NCBI GenBank assembly: GCA_037447655.1
Contig: JBBHKE010000839.1
Coordinates: 1-44,900 of the forward strand
Origin: Zygnema cylindricum
Taxonomy: Eukaryota; Streptophyta; Zygnematophyceae; Zygnematales; Zygnemataceae
DNA length: 44,900 nucleotides
Direction of reading: 5' to 3'
The notes below the pieces were generated by a model. The model saw only the letters and a program-made list of their open reading frames with translations. It did not search any database and was not told where the DNA came from. The translations under genes and the position numbers were made by a program. Below, one piece after another: positions 1-10,097 of the stretch (position 1 is its first letter; each line of letters starts with the position of its first letter).

Positions 1-683
1 TTATTCTAATTATTTTAATTCATTAATTGTAATTTGTGGTCCATTGTCACTTCGACCCCTTATTAACGTATACATTAATTCTAATTTGGAGTGAAATCAC
101 CTATAGACACCATATTAGAATAAACATGTACGTTATATTCGTTCGTTGTACTGAAATGGAGTACATGTTGACGCTAATTGGACAGAATACATGTTATAGT
201 GTTTATATAAACTGAACAGTAAAAAATCTCATGAATCAAGAGTACGCAGTTTTAAGACGGTTTACGTGGACGTGTAAAATAAAAACAGTTCACTGCTTTA
301 ACTGTAACATCATGACTTCGCACATGCGAATATATTTTACGTTCACACTGCAGAACAAGCGATTATAGGAGATCGTGTGCGAACGAGGTTTTTGGCGACG
401 AGAGTGAACCCATTTTTTCAGCGCACGTTCATATGCATGCGCGTATAATTTATAATTAATTTTAAATATTTTCAAGTAAAATGGTACAAATATGTACCAT
501 CTGACATCATCCGTACACCATACTAATTATACATTGTTGTACTTTCGGTCTTGACGCTATTTTGTACGGAACCTCAATTATAGTTAAGGAAAAATTAAAA
601 TCACGTATACTATTTTTGGAAAAAAATCAAAATTTTAAGAACCCAAATTAGTGTAGTTGACACTAATAACGATGCGCGGTGTA
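1..683. repeat. AT-rich intergenic DNA ending in the right terminus of a TA-flanked TIR element (family T)
   Basis: No gene is seen in this stretch. Near 663-683 the sequence ends as CTAATAACGATGCGCGGTG followed by TA. This resembles the right ends of TIR elements elsewhere in the window (25106-25127 and, more weakly, 8769-8788). The left end is not visible and may lie outside the window. The family assignment rests only on the terminus. Confidence 0.4.
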
Positions 684-719
684 CAATACAGTACGTACTT
701 AATGACTTGTACGAAACCT

Positions 720-1140
720 TTGCCACAAAAATTGAATTCTGAAAACGGAAATGAAAATTAAAAAAACGGAATGGCAGGAAGCGCGGCAAACTCTGGAGGT
801 CCAGTGGATGACAAAAGGAGCGTGAGAGAAATACTGTACTTTCGGTGGACTCGCATCCACCCTGGCGGAAGGCACATGGCCTATGCGACGTGTAAGGTTT
901 TCATCACCCGTCCAATCGTGGATATTTTTTTATTTTGCAATTAAACCAATCCTGAACGTCCAGTGTGTGGCTAGGGGCGTGTGTGGCTATTGTTGTGTCC
1001 TTCGCGAGGACACTATCCACACACTGGATGGTTTGTGCGATTGCTCCGCGGATTTGAAAAATCGAAAAATCCAACGGTCAAGCTTTACACCCACAGTCCC
1101 ATACGCTTGGAGAATTCTGACAGGCATCAGTAAACGTTTC
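720..1140. repeat. Dispersed repeat, copy 1 (homologous to 42138-42510)
   Basis: By eye, this segment aligns along most of its length with 42138-42510. Shared landmarks in the same order are GGAATGGCA..GCGGCAAAC, CAGTGGATGA, TACTTTCGGTGGAC, TTCTCATCACC-like, CGCGGAT.TGAAAA and CATCCAACGGTCA-like. The second copy sits inside a large inverted repeat. No coding capacity is recognised. ORFs here are short and overlap on both strands. Confidence 0.6.
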
Positions 1141-1505
1141 CCAAAAAAAAAGAATGGTACAAAGTACAAACTAACAAACTGTACAAAAGCGTACGGCTTC
1201 CAATAAACAATCTCACTTTTTCGCTGATTGGTCCACCCTCAGGTATCTATTTTTCTCGGGTTGTACTTTTGTGTTTCTGACGAAAGCGCCTTTGCCCAAC
1301 TAAAATGGCGCATGGGACTCCGATATTACCATGATCCGATAATCTACGTTACTACAACATTTGGACTTGGAGATTTGCTGTTCGTTAGAGGGCAGTAACA
1401 GCCTGCAAGAATTTCAGAATAGCAACCAAGAGCAAAGAGTTGGCTCCTGTGCGCTCTCACAGCCCCTTTCCTTTCTTTGTAGTTTCTTTCTTCTGACAAG
1501 GAGCC

Positions 1506-3166
1506 ATGGGTCTTCCACATCCACAAGGTCCCCTCCAAGTCTCTATGGCCGACTTTGAATTGAACAGAAATCATGGAACACTGAATGTTGTCGATAGAGG
1601 TCACATTCTGCAAGAACAGCTGGCAGAAGCTGATTTGCCGCATCCTCTACTGTTCCGAGTTTATTATTCCTCTGCTAAATCACCTTCAAGGTGTAAAAGC
1701 CTGTTCTTTGGATGATTATTGTCGAGTTCTGTAATTTTTTATTTTTTTTCACTTAAGAGTGACTGGACTAATATCTTCACGAGTTTATTGTCTTTCCGTT
1801 AATTCATCTTCAAGGAGTAAATGCTTCTCCTTTCAAATTCTACAATTCTTCCTATTTGTCACTTTAAGAATGACTGGACTGATATTTTCCGACTTTATCA
1901 TCCCTCTGTCAAATCAACTTGAAGGTGTAAAATTCTTTTGTTTAGATGATTACCGCCGTATTTGATGATTTTTTCCATTAGTCACTTAAGAGTGACTGAC
2001 TGACTGGACTTAGCATTTTAATCTTGTGGAGCATGAGGACTACTTATAGTACCATCTGTTGTGACCTTGCATCACATGGCTATGGTAAGGCGTAAAACTG
2101 AGAATCTCCATCTACCACTTTCTTTGTCAGTGAGGTGGTGATGTTTAATTAGGTTGAGATGTGCTCTTTTGCATTAGTCGTTGTTCCAGAGCATCTGGAT
2201 GGGTCGGCATCCATGGCCCGTTCCACTGGTCCTGATGGAAGAACCAAATGGCATTATCATTCTCCTTTTATGAGTATTGACGCAGTCTCATTGGACATCC
2301 GAGTTCGACAACAACGGTAGGTATCCTTTTTTTTTTTGTCTCTGCGAGACTGTTAGAATTCGCTAGAATTCGCTATAGCATACTACTCCTTAATTGGGTC
2401 TTTTTTAAGTGAAGTTGATTTACTTTTGTGGACGAGGAGCCCCTTACAGAAATATTATGGTGAGCATCACCAAATCCGTAATGCATAAGAGGGAAAACCC
2501 ACACCAATAACGGTAGTCTGTATTGGTGGTATCTTCTTGCCGGTTTCTAGTTCAGAATAACACAAATGAAAACTATCCCTCTAAGCTGTCAACTTTTATA
2601 TGCTGATCAAGAATTTATAATTACACAGGTAGTAGTCCTATACTAATTAGTAAAACTTATTTAGGCGAACCTTTGAATTTTAACAGCACTTACAGTGACT
2701 AGATAAGTATTTGGATTTGAGAAGTAGCAGAACTACACTTAATCCTATTCACGCTATTCATGAATTCGCTCGTACTGCAAGGACTATGAGCGCCAAGACC
2801 ACTTCAAAGGATTCTTTACGAACGATGTCTAATCACAGTAATCAGTCATTGTCTAGGTCATAATTTATACAAGCCCATTCCGTCTTTTGCAAAATCTGCA
2901 AGTTTTTTTGCCTTTTTTGCAGCGAATTGCAGAAATACAAGCAATTTTACATTTACTGGACAAAATGAATGATGGCAATATTCCAGACTCTGAAATGCTG
3001 TCAGAGGAAAGGAAAGGGTATTGTCCAGCATGTTTAATGGACGTCTGAACATGGACATAGTTCCAATTTGTGGACATTCATTTGGAGTGACTGGTGCTCT
3101 CTTAGCGGAATCAGAGACACGAGTTGTTACATGCATCTCTCTTGATGGTGGACACCTATCGTCGAT
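1506..3166 (+). pseudogene. Decayed PAF-acetylhydrolase-like (alpha/beta hydrolase) gene, several exons
   Basis: Four pieces in the order of PAF-AH proteins are visible. Exon A (1506-1690) starts MGLPHPQGPLQVSMADFEL and runs to LLFRVYYSS, like the PxPxGPxxVGxxDL...RLYYP opening of the family. Exon B ends at 2094 with RTTYSTICCDLASHGY. Exon C (2178-2316) continues in phase with VVVPEHLDGSAS, matching the family's VVAVPEHRDxSA. Exon D (2923-3166) carries RIAEIQAILHLLDKMNDG and then GHSFG with the nucleophile Ser codon at 3078-3080, followed by SLDGG where the family has the catalytic Asp in a LDAW-like context. Decay signs: a frameshift near 3025, an exon C/D join that does not keep frame, loss of the FSHG motif in exon B, and GHSFGG changed to GHSFGV. 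The third catalytic residue (His) and the C-terminal exons were not found. An unusual but functional gene is unlikely, though I cannot exclude different splice sites. Confidence 0.6.
1647..2008. repeat. Tandem triplication (~110-130 bp units) covering an exon end and splice donor
   Basis: Three consecutive degenerate copies (about 1647-1766, 1767-1878 and 1879-2008) share a TTTAT.. TCTTCAAGG.GTAAA core and a CACTT(T)AAGARTGACTGGACT end. Copy 1 contains the presumed 3' end of PAF-AH exon A and its donor (CAAG/GTGTAA at 1690/1691). Copies 2 and 3 repeat the same protein stretch (RVYCLSVNSSSR in copy 2) and a similar donor region. Confidence 0.6.
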
Positions 3167-4375
3167 GTATGTTTTTCTCTACTTTTTTCCATAGCTCTAC
3201 TAAAAAGTTTTTCTGTAAATGTCGAATAGAGCTGTGTGTTCAGGATTTCTGTCTAGCCTGTCTAGCCTTTTGAAGAGTGGACAGAAAGAAAGTGTCCTAG
3301 TGGAAACTCAAGCTTTGTTTATGGAGTTGATTTGTCACAAGGTTTCAATTAAAAGATTGACTTTTTGGGAAATTCTCTTTGAGAACTATGTCATCTGAAC
3401 AGGCAGAAAATAACTGCCTCTTTCCGTCCTTTACTGGCCATCAATTCTTTCGATTTTGGTGGGATCAAGCTGAAAATTGCTTGCAATAAGGTTTTGCAAT
3501 CAAGAAATTCCGCAAATCCAGGAAATGAGCCACTGAAGTACTAGTCATCAAGGTATGTCATTGAACATTTTTTCTTTATATAGTACCTAGGTGGAAACTG
3601 TCGCCCTTTCATACTGAATTTGTTGAGGCTTTGAAAAGGAGCATGTATCTCGAGGACCTTTAGCACTAAGCCGGTTCTTTTCATGCAGGCCTTTGACTAC
3701 TTTCCACCATAATTGCTTTTGTGTTTTTTTTTTTTTTTTTTTTTTTATGGGGGCAGGTTCAAGTTTTCCTTACGACGCTTCCAAACTGACGGAGTCGGGC
3801 AAAGAACATATTACAGTTGACAACACTGGACTGCATTGAGGGTACTGTTCTTTTAGTCTATTGTGACCTTTCTTTAGTTTGTCGAGCCCATGGTGATAGA
3901 AAGTAACGGTAAACAAAGTGTAATAGCTAATCGAAAGGGTTAACAGAGATGAGAAGAATTTGGAGTGTTATATTTTTTATTTTCGATTTGTCTTTCATAG
4001 CACATTGTTGAGAAAGGCGATCGTAATAATATGTTTAGTTCATGCATCGGTTCATCATTATCAGTTTTTTTCGCAGTGCACATTTGTAATATCTATGAGG
4101 CTTTTGCATACCCATATTAATAAACAACAATGTGTCAATGTGTTGATATTGAAAAATTCAATTTTGGTTAATGTTTGAGCTTCCGAGGCTGAGTGTTGAC
4201 TTGATTTTCCCAAGAGTTTTTATGTCAATGGAGGAACATGTTTTGGATGAGGATAAATTGGTACGTGTTCTTGCATGCTGTAGTGTCCACCCTGTCGAAC
4301 TGAGTTCAATGATTTCCACACTGTTCTCCCTTAGAAGCTCAAAATCATAAAAGTACACGATCACTGTTCTCCCTC
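3167..4375. other. Intergenic or decayed 3' part of the PAF-AH-like locus; (T)23 tract
   Basis: No convincing exon is recognised. A run of 23 T lies at 3724-3746. Later PAF-AH exons could lie here in decayed form, but nothing could be aligned with confidence. Confidence 0.4.
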
Positions 4376-4499
4376 GCTGCTTTTTTTGGTATTTTACACG
4401 TCCAAAAAAAGCAGCGAAACGTGCTTGGAATTCGCTGTTTTTTTCGGTATTTTATACGTCCAAAAAAAGCAGGGAAACGTGCTTGGAATTCGCTGCTTC
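4376..4499. repeat. 58-bp tandem duplication
   Basis: Two adjacent copies of a 58-bp unit start at 4376 and 4434. Each runs GCTG(C/T)TTTTTTT.GGTATTTTA, then CGTCCAAAAAAAGCAG and GAAACGTGCTTGGAATTC. A third partial start (GCTGCTTCCC) follows at 4492. The copies differ at only a few positions, so the duplication looks fairly recent. Confidence 0.85.
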
Positions 4500-5727
4500 C
4501 CCCTTCGGTGCCGACTTCATACATACCTCTTATTGTTTTTCACTGGTTTGTTGCCGAGGTGGGTTGTGCAAGAAATGAGATGAAGAAGCATTAACTATTT
4601 TTTGGAGAAGTGTTTACTAGAGAAGAGTTGCTGTGCATAAATCGATGTGTTCGCTGCTTTCTTTGCCTTTCAAATTTTCAAACAAAGAAGAGTGAAGAAG
4701 TGATACGCGCGTACTGTGTACCAGGAGAAATTAAGGACTCAAACTTCAGTTATGGCGCCTGTCAGTGGAAGGTTTGCTCGTACTTGTGCCTCTCTCGTAA
4801 CCGTACATGACAATTTTACCATCATACGAGATGTTTGAACCATGGCCTTCACTGCTCAGAGCAAAATTAGTTCCACTATTCTTGCAATATTAGCACCTTG
4901 GTTCAAATCTCCAAAATATTACTTGGCAAAAGTTCAGTTCTTTGGCTAATTAAAATTAATCATTAAATTATTTTTTGTTTTTCGGGTTCAACAGAGTGGA
5001 CCGCGTAGATCAAATGTGTGAAATTAATTGAAGACATTATAAGGTAAGCTTACATCAAAAAGTGCAAAATTGGTATATAAGCCTAATAACCAAAGATGTA
5101 TGAAGAATATATGAGGGAGAATTCGGTGTGTAGATTATCAAAATCATTTCACAGACTGAAGTAAGACCCTACATAGTAGAATCTAAAATTAGATAGATCT
5201 TTGAAAGGTATAATCTTTTGAGATCCCTTTGTCAATGTAATCAATGCTCATAATAAACGAGAGGTAATCTTCATTTTTGTATACGTCAATGACTTACAAA
5301 CTTGCCAACGGACCAATAATATAACATATAATATAATGAAATAATACATCAACGGTAGATATAATTTGTTTCGTTCTCCAAAAGTCCCGGATCCACGTGT
5401 TTCTTGTGCACAAAGATTTGGCAAAAACTTTTTTTCTGGCCTTAATCAAAAATACCATTTCCAAGCTCTCGCCAATGTTGCTTAGTAAGGACATGTAGGT
5501 GAAAACTATAACGTAGCTTTATTAAAGGAGGACGGAGAAGAGAGGCAGTAGCTCTAAAACATTTTTAACAAATTAGTGACACAGCAAACATAAGAAAAAA
5601 AAAAGAGCCAGTCGGTAAATGAGAGCCAGTTGTATCTTTTCATCATATCACCGTTGACTTTGATAAAATTTGATTAATAATGAACAAACTCCCAAATTGA
5701 CACCAAAAAACATAATATATGGTACAC
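4500..5727. other. Intergenic, no gene seen; holds a short repeat shared with ~10384
   Basis: No gene is recognised. A stretch at about 4998-5045 (GTAGATCAAATGTGTGAAA, then TTAATTGAAGACATTATA) recurs with a few mismatches at about 10386-10433. The rest is AT-rich with no other recognisable structure. Confidence 0.4.
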
Positions 5728-6187
5728 TACACCGCGAATCATAATTAGAGTAATGAAAAAATTAGAGTAAAAAAACAAAAAAAAAACAATTAGAGTAATG
5801 AACTCTAATTTATGTGATAGAACTTTTTCACTGTGGAAGTTTACTCTAATTTATTTAAGTACTCTATATTGGGTTATGTCGGCAATAATTATCCGCGCTG
5901 AAATTATGAACACTAAATTACGTAGAAGTACAAAATCTGTCAGTCCGTATAGTTTTGACATCATTATGACGTTAGTATTATTTGTCGCGCTGAATGTCAG
6001 TTAATGTTCATACTGACGACAATGCTGTCGACGGACGAGAGTCATGCGAACGGCTTTTTTTCGATGTGATTGATTTTTCGTTTAGTGCGATTTCACGTGC
6101 GAGCGCGATTCTATTAAATCATAATTTATACCTTTTTTGATTATAATAAAATTATTGCGATATGAAATTACTCGATACCCAACACTA

Positions 6188-7474
6188 CACCGTCGATCTA
6201 GCGTGTCGAACACTAATTCGGCGCCCCTGAATTTTGAGGGTTTTACCTAAAATAGGGTAAATGATACTCATTTTTCCTGTACGCTAATTACGAGAAGAAC
6301 AATTAGTGTACACCATTTTAATTTATGTATTTTTTATTAGTGTGGAGTACGGAACGTGTCGGTGCGTATAAAAATGTACTTTTTAATTATACAAGTACGG
6401 ATATTTTAATAAATATTTGCTATCACACGAAAAATTGCCCTAAATTGAAATTAGAGTTAGGAATTAATTAGAGTGAAAGTATGCGACAGTGTACGAATTG
6501 TCAAAATTTGTACTTTTACCTATATTATTGTGAATATCCTCTGGACAAATCAGCTGTACCCATATTGGTGTTCGTTGAAAAATTAGGGTGCGTCTCCATG
6601 TGCCTAAGTAAGGGTTTTTTTCTGTCGTTTTCCTGTAAAACTTAAAGCCGTACCGCGTAAGTTTCAACCGTACAAAAAAATAGAAATAATGAGAAGTACA
6701 TTTTGCGTCATCATCGAATTTAAGATGTACTACATGTTGTCGTTATGTGTTCTTCGACCCACGGCCACGCCAAAAAATGTCATCTTCAAACTTTTATTTA
6801 AAGCACAGGGAAGATGTGTTTTAAAACAAAGAATTCTCGAAAATCAAATAGAAACACGTAGTCGCACGTGTAACAAAATAATAATAATAAAAAAAAAAAT
6901 CAAACGACGACGAAAAGTGCACGATCCGCTATGTTTTGTCTGTTTGCGTTCAGGTACGACAAAGCAAAGTACACAATTTGTTTAGTTTTGTCCGTCTGCG
7001 CCTGTACGAATTTTCTTTCGCCAGGGGTCTCAAGATCCGATGCCATTTCACGTCGAGCGGACAAGAGACGCAAAGGCAAAGTGCATCTTCTTCAACCGTG
7101 AAACGTCACAGGCTGGATGGTGGTACGTCTACAATGTCACGACAAGTCATGCGACGACACAAGCAGTTACAAAAAATAACGTGCGTCATCACAGATTGTA
7201 CATTGTCGACAACCGTCATGGGCATTGTTGACGTATACAATCGTCACGTCCTTAAGTGACAACTTTGTTTGGTACACATAGGGGACACCCGAAATCCGGG
7301 TCCGCCGGATCTGCGCTAAAAAACAAAGTAAATTCTCTAAGTTCCAAGTACATGGAGACACACCCTTAGTGTATAACTTTTTTTTCGAAATTTTTCTAAG
7401 TCAAAATTAGTGTACATGACACTAAATTATTGTACACACTAATTATTTCTACACGCTAAATACGATCGACGGTG
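6188..7474. mobile_element. Family T TIR element, 1287 bp, non-autonomous
   Basis: The ends are a perfect 11-bp inverted repeat, CACCGTCGATC at 6188 and GATCGACGGTG ending at 7474. TA dinucleotides flank both (6186-6187 and 7475-7476). No transposase ORF is present. The body shares the CGGC.CCCC..AATTTTGA segment (about 6219-6239) with the short member at 24927-25125. It is interrupted by the Harbinger-like element at 6586-7365. Confidence 0.65.
6586..7365. mobile_element. PIF/Harbinger-like non-autonomous TIR element H1 (780 bp, TTA duplication)
   Basis: The left terminus GGGTGCGTCTCCATGTGC and right terminus GTACATGGAGACACACCC are inverted repeats with two mismatches in 18. A direct TTA flanks both sides (6583-6585 and 7366-7368). 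A 3-bp TTA/TAA duplication next to a GGG-starting TIR is the hallmark of PIF/Harbinger elements. No DDE transposase or Myb-like ORF is present. Relatives are H2 (42898-43586) and H3 (33173-33906 with 41698-41731). Confidence 0.75.
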
Positions 7475-7494
7475 TAGCTGTTACACATAGAAAC

Positions 7495-7907
7495 CATAGT
7501 TCAAAAGTAGGTGAAAGTAGGCCCTATACAATATGCCTATTGTATGTAAAACATACACTATGACCTTAAGACCCATATTATATTGGTCGCAAAATGAAAA
7601 AAAAATTGTAACAGGGTTGAATTGCACATCGATCGGTAGAGAATTAAACGTCATGTCTAAATTTTGAAAAACATTTGGACAAAAAAAATATTTTATGTGA
7701 GTTTTGAGGCTTTTTTTATTTAAACCGTCAAATTTTGGACGATCGGACGGTCTTTGATGAAATTAGCGATCTAAGACGATCACATGAAAAGCCCATAACA
7801 CAACTCATCCTACGCCGTGTCAGTTCGCAAAAAAAATTCGTCCGGCGGCGTGCGCTGTACTATGATCATATGTCATATTCGTACGTTCGTACAAGAGTGT
7901 GCATAAA
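7495..7907. mobile_element. TIR family F1, copy 1 (left end and body; right terminus missing)
   Basis: It starts CATAGTTCAAAAGTAGGTGA and matches the copies at 23615, 25665 and 44742. The body also matches the 25665 copy further on (GACGATCGGACGGTC, GATCACATGAAAAGCCCATA). The terminus CCTACTTTTGAACTATG seen in complete copies is absent. The match ends near an F2 element that starts at 7908. Confidence 0.65.
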
Positions 7908-8391
7908 CCATAGTTGTTCACGGCGTTTAGTGCGAACGATCTAATCGCGACGAATTATACGTAACAAACGCATTGAACCTTTTGAAAAAATCGTAAAAAT
8001 CGTTAATGAATTTTCGTCCGTACTATTCCGTACATGTAAACAAAAATAAATTTTACATATCCCGCAGTTTGTACATTTTCCGTACAGTTTCCGTCTCTTT
8101 TCGTCATAGTCCGTACATTTTTGGTACACTTCCGTACGTTTCCCGTTAAATTTCTGTTCAGTTTACCGGACAGAAAGTACTACGAAGTGCAATGTATCTT
8201 TTAGTCAAATTTCGTACTTTTTTGTTACAAAACCGTACAATTACTGTGCAAACCGTACAGTTTCCGTAAATTCTCCGTTCAGTTTACCGGACAGAAAGTA
8301 CATCGCGTTTTTTTCCGATTTATTCAAAAGTCACGAATTAAACGTTTTAATCGGAAAAAAGGAAAAAATCGCGCGATTTGAACAACTATGG
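7908..8391. mobile_element. TIR family F2, copy 1 (484 bp)
   Basis: The ends are CCATAGTTGTTC and GAACAACTATGG, a perfect 12-bp inverted repeat. A second copy of exactly the same length (484 bp) lies at 23683-24166. The internal sequence is rich in CCGTAC/GTACGG words and has a repeated CAGTTTACCGGACAGAAAGT. No ORF of interest and no clear target duplication. Confidence 0.75.
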
Positions 8392-8789
8392 TTTTTTAGG
8401 GTACACAATGACACTAACTTATCATTCACTGTAATTTGTAAATTGTTTTGTATTCATTGTCGGACCATAAAATCTAAACACTAAAATATGTTTGTGTACG
8501 GAATAGTACAAACCGTACGCCGTAGCGTTTTTGCGACATCCGCGTCTGCCGTAAAATATTATTTTTCTGTACTCTTATATTTAAAAAGGTACGTAATAGT
8601 ACGGATCTGACAGTCCGTACACCACACTATTTAAAAGGGCACTAAATTACAGTTATGAACCGTATTGAGCGGGGTACCTCAAATAACGTTCAGAAACATT
8701 TAGAGTACTTTATTCTATTTGATAATTTGCCCAAAAAAAAGAGGTACCCCAATTAGCGTCATGTACGCTAATAGCGATTCACGGTCTAG

Positions 8790-9190
8790 TAGTTTGTAAT
8801 TAGTGCGTAATTAGTAGTCAGTGATTAGTAATTAGTAAGAAATAGCCAACAGTAACTAGCCATTAATTAAAAAACAGGTAGTTATTAGTTAGTGAGTAGT
8901 AAGTTGCAAATGGTAATTTGTAGTTAATAATTGATAATGGGTAATTGGTAACAGTGATTAAAGCATAATAATTTTTGTAATGAAGAATCGGTGATCAACA
9001 ATTGGTAATTAGTTATTGGTAATTTGTACAGAGTAATGCGTAATTGTCAAGTAGAAATTAATAGCTGTAGTTGGCAACTAGCGGTTGCTATTTGTCAGTT
9101 TGTAGTTAATAGATAATAATCAGCAATGAGTAATTGGTAATGAGCAATTAGGAGCACAAAACGTGTGGTTGTTGGAAATTGGTGAATAGT
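8790..9190. repeat. Degenerate low-complexity region of TAATTRGTA-like words
   Basis: About 400 bp consist largely of variants of GTAATTAGTA, GTAATTGGTAA and AGTTAGTAG with no strict period. It looks like an old simple-sequence array that has mutated. No gene is present. Confidence 0.6.
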
Positions 9191-9239
9191 AGAAAGTAAT
9201 AAAGAATCCTTTTCGAGAATCCTCGTATTCGTCTACTGC

Positions 9240-10087
9240 TCAGATGTGAAAGGTCTAATCCTAATCTAATCTTATTCTCAATGCAAACGCTAATGCTAAT
9301 GCTATTTCTAATGCTACCGCGATGCTAATGAATAATTTTTATATTCTAATTTTTAATGATTCTAAATAAGAAAAGTGTTGAAGCTAATCTTATAAAACGT
9401 ATTTCAACGCTAATGGTAATGTTAAATCCAATTTCGACTCGAGTGTCTATTATAATACTAATGCTAATGTCAACGCTAACGCTAAATTTTTTGTCGCAAG
9501 CAATGTTGATGCTAACTCTTATATTACTGCAAATCCCCATCCTATTGTCAATGTTAATGTTCATATTCATATTCATGTTAATGTTCATGCTAATGTTCAT
9601 GTTAATGTTCATGTTCATGTTAATGTTCATGTTCATGTTAATGTTCATGTTCAAGTTCAAGTTCATGTTAATGTTAATGTTAATTTTTATGTTCATCTTT
9701 ATGTTAATTTTCATGTTCATGTTCATATTAATGTTAATGTAAATGTTAATGTTAACGTGAATGTTAGCGTGAATGTTAATGTTCATGTGAATGTTAATGC
9801 TAATGTTCATGTTCATGTTCATGTTAATGTTCATGTTAATGTTAATGTTCATGTTTATATTTATGTTCATGTTCATGTTCATGTTAATGTCTGTAAATGT
9901 TAATGTTAATGTAAATGTTAGCGTTAATGTTCATGTTCATATTCATGCTAATGTTCATGTTAATGTTAATGTTAATGTTTATGTTATTGTTAATGTTAAT
10001 GTTAATGTTAACGTGAATGTTCATGTTAATGTTCATGTTAATGTTAATGTTCATGTTTATATTTATGTTCATGTTCATGTTCATGTT
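9240..10087. repeat. Hexanucleotide microsatellite array, (TTAATG/TTCATG)n type
   Basis: The array is built on a 6-bp period, mainly GTTAAT and GTTCAT units, degenerate at the left (GCTAAT variants) and cleaner toward the right. Because 6 is a multiple of 3, both strands read as long stop-free tracts (Met-Asn/Met-Asn-Ile-Asn on one strand, Met-Leu/Met-Phe on the other). These are artefacts of the repeat and not genes. The array stops at the assembly gap, so its true length is unknown. Confidence 0.9.
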
Positions 10088-10097
10088 NNNNNNNNNN
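10088..10097. other. Assembly gap of 10 N
   Basis: Ten N bases sit directly at the right edge of the hexanucleotide array. The size is probably nominal, since the array is a likely cause of the assembly break. Confidence 0.98.

Larger units (their letters stand above)
5730..8786. mobile_element. Outer TA-flanked TIR element (family T), holding nested elements
   Basis: The left end is TA (5728-5729) then CACCGCGAATCATAATTAG. The right end is CTAATAGCGATTCACGGTC followed by TA (8787-8788). The ends are imperfect inverted repeats (about 14 of 19 positions). A TA duplication is typical of Tc1/mariner-type elements. No transposase is seen. Inside lie another T-family element (6188-7474), a Harbinger-like element (6586-7365) and members of families F1 (7495-7907) and F2 (7908-8391). 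That these two distant ends belong to one insertion is an inference. Confidence 0.45.

Noticed and set aside
883-1206. 107-residue ORF
   Set aside because: It lies in a dispersed repeat that is shared with 42138-42510, and the reading frame is not conserved in that copy.
9240-10087. CRISPR-like or satellite array with spacers
   Set aside because: There are no unique spacers and no conserved long repeat; it is a simple 6-bp microsatellite in nuclear DNA.
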